Shown in pieces: positions 55,594 through 64,000 of a stretch of 64,000 bases of DNA (positions within the stretch are counted from its first letter, which is position 1; every line of letters starts with the position of its first letter). The position numbers and the translations under genes were made by a program. Where the stretch lies: contig JAQPZY010001250.1 in NCBI GenBank assembly GCA_029931535.1, forward strand, positions 992,001 through 1,056,000, written 5' to 3'. A model generated the notes under the pieces. It saw nothing but the letters and a program-made list of their open reading frames with translations, made no database searches and was not told the origin of the DNA. Origin of the DNA: Margaritifera margaritifera. Taxonomy: Eukaryota > Mollusca > Bivalvia > Unionida > Margaritiferidae.

Positions 55594-56575
55594 TTACTCT
55601 AGTAAGACCCTGGAGGTATCATGAGCAATATCCCTGCAGAGGTGGAGATGCTCCATTGACAAGGCCATGGACAAGGACAACGCATGCCCATTAGTTTTTG
55701 CTACTGCTTCCAACAAATGATGGAGAGTCATTGGCGACAGAGATTCCTCCTTCAGCAGGCTGAATAAGGCTGCTGAAAAGAGGTCAGCATGTGAGGCTAC
55801 AGTTATTAATGACCTAACCTTTTGTTCTAAGCATTCCAATGTTTTCACCTTAACCCAAGGGTGAGAAGGGGCAGGGGACCCAAAGGGAGGGGGTACCACA
55901 TCGGCCTGCTCCATGTCAAACTCATTGGCTTCAACGAGGACAGAAAGGACATCTTCATCCTGCACTCTTTCCTGGGAGGCAGTACAACGTGACCCAATGT
56001 CTCTCTGTTTCAGGGGAGACTTGGGGAGGAGAAACTTGAACCAGTAACTCCTCCCATGGAGTTAATGGATTGTTTATAGCAGTGGGTTCCGCTGATGGTT
56101 TAAGGTGATGCTCCATCTGTGTAGAGCATTTTGGGGAAGAGGGTCTATCTCCCTCCCTCTTTTTAGACCCAATCTTATCAGACAATATAGGTCCGCAGCA
56201 TGCAGGCATGACCTCACTACTATGCAGCCCAGGTCCAGAAGTCCATGGCTGCATGTAGGGAAAGGGAAAATCGCTTCCCTGCGGTGGAAGGCCCAACATC
56301 CCATAGGGATTTAGAGGAATAATAGGGAAGGGAGGATGCCGATCCCCTGACCTAATCTGGCGTCTTTAAGCCGATTCCCCAGTGGGATGAAACAGTAGTC
56401 TGGAGAGATGAGGGGACATGGTCCAATCCATATCTCCGTACCATAGGGGTTCCAAAGACCCATTCTTGGTGCCCAGTACCTGGTGTTTTGATAATATGGG
56501 CCAGTACCAACATTTACTAGAACCCCTTGCACTTTGGGCAATAACACAATACCCAACTGTACAAATACCATAATT
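55594..56575 (-). pseudogene. DIRS gag-like region, broken (copy C)
   Basis: Frames 55965-55594 and 56299-55955 overlap in different registers. Text includes SLITVASHADLFSAALFSLL and SPMTLHHLLEAVAKTNGHAL in the first, and LGLPPQGSDFPFPYMQP with MEHHLKPSAEPTAINNPL in the second. A further upstream stretch to 56575 holds PYYQNTRYWAPRMGL. The helical stretch before RT matches the position of gag in copy B (IDALLQFSLKTHHAVT). Confidence 0.65.
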
Positions 56576-56808
56576 TATTATAATACACCCGCAGTTCTTA
56601 AATATTAAAATGTATTTAAATTGCTTTTCATAAATTTAAAGTGAGTACAAATATATTTTAGAGAAATCTTGTTTCAGTTATTTTTATGACAGATTCACAC
56701 ATAAATACAAAGTATGATGTGACATAATTTTACATACTGTTGCTTTATAACACACCTGCATGTTATGTAGCAACAGACTTATTCTTAACAGCACATAATA
56801 CCATATAT

Positions 56809-57020
56809 ATTTGCTTATAAGTCGAGTCCAAATGCAAACAACATAGATCTTGAATAAGCCGTCACATAATGCACCAGGAGATCGGAGTCTGTGTTGTTTG
56901 TTCTACTAATTACTCCTCACAAACTGCATAGACCCAGATTTGCTGACACATTATGCAATGGCAGATCTGGGTCTGTGCAGTTTGCAGTTAGACTCAATTT
57001 GTAAGCGAGAATATATAGTA
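56809..57020. mobile_element. Double-hairpin MITE, copy 3 (inverted)
   Basis: Same family as 49149-49369 but in opposite orientation, with AATGCAAACAACATAG first and CAAACTGCATAGACC second. The most diverged of the four copies. Confidence 0.88.
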
Positions 57021-57108
57021 AGTGGTTGATGATACCCAATAAATGGAAGATTTACTGGATCATCCTATGCAATGCATTTACCTAGAAAGTCTCAAACTGG
57101 GTTGATTA

Positions 57109-57331
57109 TACCGTATATACTCGTGTATAAGTCAGGTCCAAATGCAAAAAAAACATAGACCCTGATCTGCTGTCACATAATGTGCCAGCAGATCAGGGTC
57201 CTTGTTGTTTGTTCTACTGATTAGTCCTTACAAACTGCGTAGACCCAGATCTGCCGGTGCATAATGCACCAAAATATATGGGTCTATGCAGTTTGCAATT
57301 GGTATTGGCTTATACATGAGTATATACTGTA
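57109..57331. mobile_element. Double-hairpin MITE, copy 4 (inverted)
   Basis: TA-flanked; outer ends CCGTATATACTCGTGTATAA and TTATACATGAGTATATACTG. Same orientation as copy 3, 88 bp away from it. Confidence 0.92.
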
Positions 57332-57416
57332 ATTACTCCATCCATGGTTGATGGATTTTATTGTCTGACCTGTGAAGCATAGGCCAGACATGGTTTTTCT
57401 CTTATTCCTATATATG

Positions 57417-57540
57417 TACGATATGGGCATTTGCCCATGTGGAAAAGACATGTGGGATGTACCTATCCCACACAAGCGTATGATATGGGCATTTGCCCAT
57501 GTGGAAAAGACATGTGGGATGCACCTATCCCACACAAGTG
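57417..57540. repeat. 62-bp tandem duplication with internal palindromes
   Basis: GATATGGGCATTTGCCCATG and GGAAAAGACATGTGGGATG occur twice. Each unit contains GGGCATTTGCCC and GTGGGAT-ATCCCAC palindromes. Confidence 0.93.
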
Positions 57541-58198
57541 CACTCACTCACACTTTAGATGACAACATTGTGCTTATGTCATGATCATGCATTTTCTCTA
57601 GTGGTTTTATTATTGAAATGAAATATTTTGCCAACCTATAAACAGTAATCCTTGTATACAACAAATTCATTGTGATAAACTAAACATTTTTCTGCTCTTT
57701 TGAAGGCTGTAAAAAACTTAGAAATTTGTTCTGTATTTCTAAAGCTGTATCGGTACTGATAATATGCCATATTTTGCTCCAAGAACTGTCCTAATGAGAA
57801 ATGAAAGAAAAATAATCCCTCATATGAGTTGCTATGAGGTATGGAAATCCCACCTGCAGGATCAGAATTTGTAAGCAGTAACTCAGCAATTTCTGACCAT
57901 TGGGATGAATTTCCCTATCCCACACCATTGCATACAATGGATTCTATTACTCCAAAGGTGCCATTGTTGGCCCCGTCATGAAATGCTAACTGCATTTTCA
58001 AATATCAAAATTCATACCAATGAAAATTAAGTCACTGTGACCTACTTTTCTTTCTTTAGTAACTATGTTAGGAATTTCTGTGAAGCAATGGAGAAGGCAA
58101 ATCATCACATTCCACATAATCCTTTCTTTTTTCAGCCTTCAATTACACTGATTTGTTTCTTGAAACCCTAGCAAGCTGCATGACCACTAAAGATATTA
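57541..58198. other. Spacer
   Basis: AT-rich, nothing recognised. Confidence 0.5.
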
Positions 58199-58408
58199 GG
58201 TTTACTTTGAATTAATTTATTTTTGGGGGTATTAATTTTCATGGTTTTGTAAAACAATTTGTGCTTCAATGCATGGCTAGGGAATGGGACTCAATAGTCT
58301 TTATAAAGATAGATCACAATTCATTGGTCTGTAAATTTTTGGTTTCTATAGAAACAATGAAATCAATGAAAATTGGTAAACCACAAAAAGTTGTTAATTC
58401 ACAGTAAC
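58199..58408. mobile_element. MITE-like element, low certainty
   Basis: The ends TTTACTTTGAATTAATTTAT and CACAAAAAGTTGTTAATTCA are roughly inverted complements. Inside are TTTTCATGGTTTTGTAAAAC and GTCTGTAAATTTTTGGTTTC. Similar motifs occur near 7300-7410 and 51370-51600. Confidence 0.45.
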
Positions 58409-58994
58409 CATTTATGTTATGGAAATGCACACTATCTTGTGTTGCATCTAAAGCATATGCAAGATTTAGGTGTAACTGCCAATAACATTTGCAGTATTGT
58501 TGGCATTGGCACAGTCCAGGTCAATGTTCAAGTTTTTCTCCTGCAGTAATGAAGTGCAGAATCTGGAACCAATACTTACCCTAGCACACCCTAGCACAGG
58601 AACAATGAAGGGGAATACACTTGGTTAAAGCACCACTTACGAAGCAAGGTGCAAAACCCTAATAAAAAAAAAAGCAAAGATAACGCTCAGTTATAGCAAG
58701 GACTGGAGAGACTAATACTCAATCCAAACAAAAAGGTGGAATGCCAAAAATACATTTGTAACCGAGAATGAAGGCTATTTTCGATGAGCGATATTGCATA
58801 CCGGTAAATCTAATGCATATGTCATCCATGGAAAGGAGAGTAGTATCCAGTATATGGGCTGTGATACAGGAGTCACACTGGGATCTTGTTTTTTTTTCTT
58901 TTTCTTGTATTTTTAAAATCAGTTCTAGAACCTTCCAATAATAACTGGAGGAATGAATCATGCAACTTGGATGAGGGAATATGAGTCGCAGAAA
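58409..58994. other. Spacer
   Basis: No gene is recognised; the 122-codon minus frame ending here has no domain. Confidence 0.5.
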
Positions 58995-59125
58995 GAAGAG
59001 CAATGCAATAGTAACAGGTTTTGCGTTACTGTTATTAAAAACAAGATTTTCAAGATGGCCACTCTGGTGGACATATTGGATGTCCAAGTGGCACCATTTT
59101 TATTTAAGATCAACAAGTCCTTGGG
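58995..59125. repeat. Single inverted unit of the 13-15 kb array family
   Basis: AAGATTTTCAAGATGGCCAC, then GGATGTCCAAGTGGCACCAT and TTTAAGATCAACAAG, are the inverted complement of units at 13190-15530. Confidence 0.75.
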
Positions 59126-60012
59126 ATGAATATGTATGTAAAGTTTAATGGCAATAGAATAAATACCAATAACAAACTTGTGCTAACGGATAGGCAGACA
59201 GCAGATGGATGACAGACATCAGACCATCCCATAAATTCTTCTGGTCCATGACCAGTAGAGCTAAAAACAAATAGAGTCTGGGGCCATTAATCAATTGTAA
59301 TTTATTCATTATATTAAGAACAAAGTACAACTGTAATATGTATAGTATACATGTTTATTATACATAAACAACTTCACTCTTTAAAGATATTAGACTAAAA
59401 TCATGTGAATATGTCTCTAACTGAAACCCTGAAAAATTTACCTAATAATACACCCTGAAATTTGAAACTGGCATTTAAAAAAGGAGTTAACATAAAGATT
59501 CAGTGTTTCAGCTGGGTGTCGGTCCTCGGACAATGGACAATTTTTTAAAATACATTTTGACTGATTATTCAGTGCGGTGTTTGGACAAATTGTCCAATAC
59601 TCAAAATAGCATTTAATTACTATTACTTGAGTGTATACTTGATGTGCCATAAACTAATGCCGACAGTACTTGTTTATATCCTTGATTGGTTATGTTAACT
59701 TTCTTTTGATTTGCTGAATCATCAATTGCTAACCAATGGCAGTGTTCTTCACAGCATAAAATAGTGTGCCAGTGACATGGCATCACCCATCTATGAGTAC
59801 ATTGCATAGTGTTCTCACCTGAATAAAATGGCTTGGACAATTTTAGAAATGTTTCAAATAATGAATAAGCCTCTTTTAGACAGAGATATACACTTAAGTA
59901 TATTCTTTATTGTGTAAATGTTGTATAATACTTAAGCATAACACAAATACGCATGCTGGTTGAAGTGTACTCTACTATGAAGTTCAACGTCATAGTCTCA
60001 CTCACATGAGTT
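59126..60012. other. Spacer
   Basis: No gene or repeat is recognised apart from AT-rich sequence. Confidence 0.5.
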
Positions 60013-60548
60013 AATTTTAACTCGGTTAGCATCTATCCTTGCTATAAAATGTATCAATCAGGTTTTAACTCGGTTAGCATCTATCCTTGCTATAAAATGT
60101 ATCAATCAGGTTTTAACTCGGTTAGCATCTATCCTTGCTATAAAATGTATCAATCAGGTTTTAACTCGGTTAGCATCTATCCTTGCTATAAAATGTATCA
60201 ATCAGGTTTTAACTCGGTTAGCATCTATCCTTGCTATAAAATGTATCAATCAGGTTTTAACTCGGTTAGCATCTATCCTTGCTATAAAATGTATCAATCA
60301 GGTTTTAACTCGGTTAGCATCTATCCTTGCTATAAAATGTATCAATCAGGTTTTAACTCGGTTAGCATCTATCCTTGCTATAAAATGTATCAATCAGGTT
60401 TTAAATCGGTTAGCATCTATCCTTGCTATAAAATGTATCAATCAGGTTTTAACTCGGTTAGCATCTATCCTTGCTATAAAATGTATCAATCAGGTTTTAA
60501 CTCGGTTAGCATCTATCCTTGCTATAAAATGTATCAATCAGGTTTTAA
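60013..60548. repeat. 48-bp minisatellite, 11 nearly identical copies
   Basis: Unit TTTTAACTCGGTTAGCATCT followed by ATCCTTGCTATAAAATGTAT and CAATCAGG. I see only one substitution in the array (ACTCGG to AATCGG near 60404). A 173-codon + frame runs through it because 48 is a multiple of 3. There is no sign of a signal peptide or flanking coding sequence, so it is treated as non-coding. Confidence 0.96.
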
Positions 60549-62342
60549 TGCTGAAATAATCGATATTTAAGGGCAATAAGTACTTTTTTGGTCAATTTTT
60601 CAATCTCAGTATTTGTGTATTATAGAAAATGCACTGGTTATAATTGACGACTTACAATGTGTTAATTCGATTAATGAGTAAATATTCTATATACATCCGA
60701 AGTGGTATTAATTAATATTTCATTGATATTGTTATATGCGTGTATAACAGCTGAACAGGTATGTTTGTAAACCTTACCATTAAGCATATAAACTATAAAA
60801 GAAAAACACAAAAGTTAAATTTTGAAGGAAAATATTTAAACAGCTGGTAGTAAATTCCATCATTGAAAAATCCTTCATTTAATTCTGATCTTACTGGAGT
60901 TTTAAAATATTTCTTTACCATAACAGTATGTTTCCATTCAAAAACAGCAGAACAAACATGCACCAGAGGCCGAAGTAACATGAATTAGAATCAATAGGAA
61001 CAGCAGCTGGTTTTTCCATCGAGACGAGACAAAAATTCACATGTGGACTCACAACACAATTATTTTCCACATATAGTCCTTCCATTTGTTTGTCAGTACT
61101 GAACTTTGCAGTGTGTCCAAATCCTAATTAATCATATGTTAATCTATATTATCTTCAAATATTAACTCACAGTGAAGTTCTTGTCATAGCTTATCTGGCA
61201 TTTTTTCAGAGGCTGAGCTGTAAACAAAACAATATGCAATGGGTCACATATTTCACTTCCACGCTAGCATCAATGCCTCATTACTCACTGTGCACTATCA
61301 CCAAAATACAAACAGACAATCACACCATAATGCTCATATTCTAAAGAATAAACAATTTCCTTTAAATTAATACCAAGAATGCCTAAATCTAAGCTAAGTA
61401 TCACCAGTAAAACAAGAGAGGAAACAATTCTCTGAAAATAGACTGGGACTACATTCTGACCCAGAAGTATTATTTGTGATCTGAGTCCTATCAGGGTAAA
61501 AAAAAAATTCATCCAAATAGAAAAAGATTTAATTTGTGATGAAATAAATGTGTCTGAAATAATGCTGCAAAGTGTCAATGAATTTGATACATTCGTGCGA
61601 TAATTACAGGCTTTAATCTGACACCATTGTATTAAAACACAGGAAGATCAAAATGTCAAAAATGCACAAAAGTAAAAGTTGTATTGCAAATTTATTATCT
61701 GAGATAAACACTTCAAATAAACTGTAATTAGTTTTGAGTTGTAATCAAAATCTAGAAATTACTAGAAATTAAACTTGTCTGTTAAACTCTCTTAAAAGAG
61801 TCAATTTTAAAATATGTTACATGTTTTTATTGAAAAAGTTGAATTTAAACTGAAGTTGACAAATTGTGTTCTTTTGCAAAATGTCTCTTTCCCTTATTAT
61901 AACCATCAATGGTTTTCCTTATCAGGTGTGAAGTAATTAAACCAGGGCCTGTCAATAATAGGTAGCAACCGACATCTGGTAGCATCCAAATATGCTAGTT
62001 AGGGGTAGTAACTAAGGTAGAGATGAGATGATCACCCATGAAGGGGAGGAGCTCAAACATGTTAGGCTTCCAACAGTATTGAAGAGTTGGTGGAGTTTTT
62101 ATATCAAGGTAACGTAGCTTTTGCTAGTTATATATGGAAGAGAGAGAGAGAGAGAAAGAGATATGATAATTAGTGTACCTTTGCAAGCAGTTATTTTAAC
62201 TGAAACCATGAAAGAGTACACTAAGTGGAAGATTTGTTTAATAACAAAACTCAGGAAATATTCCACATAACAAAGGGGTCAGATTTCTGACTGATGATAC
62301 TCTACCAAGTTTCAGTACTGCATCTGCTCAAGTGACCAAAGA
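60549..62342. other. Spacer
   Basis: AT-rich, with (GA)n at 62139-62155. A 97-codon minus frame at 61285-61578 is hydrophobic but has no recognised domain or splice context. Confidence 0.45.
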
Positions 62343-64000
62343 ATGGACGCAAAGAAGTTCTCTCTTATGGCATTAATGAAGCCAACAGGTGGGGGTCTCC
62401 AGTCAGATGTTGTACCATACTGTAATGGTGCATCTGGGTCTGCTAGAATTCTACGGCCATCATCCAAACCACGACTGACCCTAAAAGAGACAAAAGAAGT
62501 GACTCAGCATGATTGGACATGTATGATCTGCTATTAATTTAAAAAATGTTGAAATGTGGAACAATATCATCCATCATCATGGCAATCAAAGCAACAGATG
62601 TAAGAGACCTGATTTCCAACTTGCTAGTGAAAGAAAATGGGTATTTGCTGTATGAAGAGATAAAAACCAACGAACCTGGGTCAAATCCTGCTGCTGTAAA
62701 TATGTTGTTTCAAGATGGACTACAGGGTATACAATGGGCAACACCAGGGCTACATACCTACTTGCAGCCACTGATATTACAACACCAAGCAGAACATCTG
62801 TGCAAAGGGCTTCCAACTTTGTAGATAAAGCTATGGTGGAGCTAAATGAAAGTGATATGGCAGACAAGCTCAAACTAGTCCGACAAGTTAATGTGATGTG
62901 TGGTGTGGAGAAACCTGAGCAAATAAATGTTGCATTTGATTCAAGATACCATGCCATTGACTTTGGACATGACAAGACACCTGGTCAAAGTTCGTATCAA
63001 GCTCTTGGAATTGCTGGTGAAACTGTTACATAGAATAAATACATTGTAGGAGCTACAGCAGAAACCAAACTGTGCATGACTGGAACATGGTTAAAAGGCT
63101 AGTGTTTTGTTGTGCAATGTCCAGAAGGCCATGTTGACTGCACAGCAAATATGTCACCAGTCGCACCACATTCAGAGTATGCAATGACATAAGAAATAGG
63201 TAATAAGTTTGTGCAGCAGACATGGAACAACAGATGGAGATGCTCAGGATGCTGCTGGTTTTAGAATGCGTACAGCATTTCTATATTTAATATGGGAAGT
63301 AGAACGATTGTCTGACACAACTCATTTGGGTATTCCCCTGTTAAAAACTGTGCAATTCTGCATCTATCAGTGAAAATATGTTTCCGGGAATATAAACAAT
63401 AAAATGAGAAACGCTTAAACAGAAGATTCTCATTCAAACATGTTAAAACCCACTGCAGTTTGATTTTCAAACGAATGATAGAGGACGCAGGTGGTGATGT
63501 TATAACTATCAAATGTCAACTACCTCAAGTACTGGACGCCACTCTGTGCTGTTATTCTGGAGATTGCAGAAAATGTCGGCATTAGTCCAAGGTCTGTGGG
63601 GGAGGAAATGCTAACTGTTGATAAATACGATCAGCATTCCTGGGCCCTCATCAAGTGAATCATCCAAACAGAATAGAAAATGATAAGAATATTCTCCTGG
63701 AAGTGCTGACAATGAAACTTTCCTGTGATGTTGAACAAAGACTGCGACTTAACACAGTCACACAGAAATGTCAGGCTGTTAACATATCGATTAGTGTTTC
63801 ATTACCTAAAAATGTTAACTATTGAAGAAACTTTGAGGCAAGAGTACATTCAACAATACACAGGCTCAATAACAGACTTGGATCATCACTGAAAACAAAA
63901 GTAAAACACTTGGGAGGTATACTCTCACCATGGACTCTGAGATCACTGTAACAAATGGATAAAGTCTGTACTTACCATCAGTTGTATCAAAAGCATCCAG
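62343..64000 (+). pseudogene. Mutator-like (MULE) transposase, decayed, runs off the window
   Basis: Text in several frames on the + strand: LVKENGYLLYEEIK (about 62625), then MGNTRATYLLAATDITTPSR (62734), QINVAFDSRYHAIDFGHDKT (about 62920-62980) with the first likely catalytic Asp, YIVGATAETKLCMTGTWLKG (about 63040-63100), CPEGHVDCTANMS (about 63120), TTDGDAQDAAGF (about 63229-63264) with a second Asp, and VERLSDTTHLGIPLLKT (about 63298-63350). This order is that of the Mutator-like transposase domain common in invertebrate genomes. It moves DNA by a DDE-type cut-and-paste reaction. At least four stops or frameshifts are present. Terminal inverted repeats are not seen; the right end lies beyond the window. 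Confidence 0.8.

Larger units (their letters stand above)
52865..56575 (-). mobile_element. DIRS-1-type retrotransposon, minus strand (copy C)
   Basis: Gag, an RT with YFDDW, then the tyrosine recombinase run from high to low coordinates. Terminal-type motifs occur at 52875-52905 (GTAATACTTACCTGTTGCTA), inverted at about 53289-53325, and again at about 53390. No 5' terminal repeat is recognised to the right of 56575, so this end appears truncated. RNase H is missing between RT and recombinase. It is a different subfamily from copies A and B by protein text. Confidence 0.83.

Noticed and set aside
60049..60570. 173-codon frame through the 60 kb array
   Set aside because: Pure consequence of a stop-free 48-bp unit; no signal peptide, splice context or unique domain.

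Overview
This is a eukaryotic, intron-containing, AT-rich and very repeat-dense window. The repeat content (DIRS-1-type tyrosine-recombinase retrotransposons, tRNA-derived SINEs, TGACCTTGACC-type repeats, many MITEs and minisatellites) suggests a lophotrochozoan, most likely a bivalve mollusc. That assignment rests on remembered repeat families and is inference. Only two host genes can be named with confidence, and nearly all other long open frames are transposon debris or frames that stay open through tandem repeats.

Left part (1-18.7 kb): a 1.7 kb TA-flanked DNA transposon sits in a short minisatellite, followed by a SINE, a tandem array and a decayed DIRS retrotransposon (about 2.9-9.6 kb) with inverted terminal repeats and nested insertions. 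The 3' end of a TARBP1 orthologue (SpoU/TrmH-type tRNA 2'-O-ribose methyltransferase) follows on the + strand as five exons (9859-16335). Its introns hold a 26-bp minisatellite, a roughly 150-bp tandem array split by a hAT-like BED element, and DIRS terminal sequence. A MITE begins about 150 bp after the stop codon.

Middle (18.7-38.5 kb): a 48-bp minisatellite with higher-order structure; a minus-strand non-LTR retrotransposon carrying a SINE with a 13-bp target duplication; a ZBED/hAT-like fragment; and a second DIRS element (25.4-28.5 kb) with a MITE in gag and an 84-bp exact copy of upstream sequence in place of most of its RT. From 28.5 to 38.2 kb there is little recognisable coding sequence, apart from one candidate minus-strand exon and several dispersed repeats.

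Right part (38.2-64 kb): a hAT MITE with an 8-bp target duplication; a complete two-exon BTB-BACK-Kelch gene (38785-41208, + strand, 564 aa); several SINEs and tandem arrays; four copies of a double-hairpin, TA-flanked MITE; a candidate minus-strand terminal exon at 52.3-52.5 kb; a third DIRS element on the minus strand lacking RNase H; a very homogeneous 48-bp array at 60 kb; and a decayed Mutator-like transposase running to the right edge.

No operon-like or pathway link between the two host genes is visible. The most informative signals are the nested insertions, whose junctions give a relative chronology, and several unusual repeat structures: a MITE terminal motif amplified in tandem, the double-hairpin MITEs, and a templated-filler deletion.
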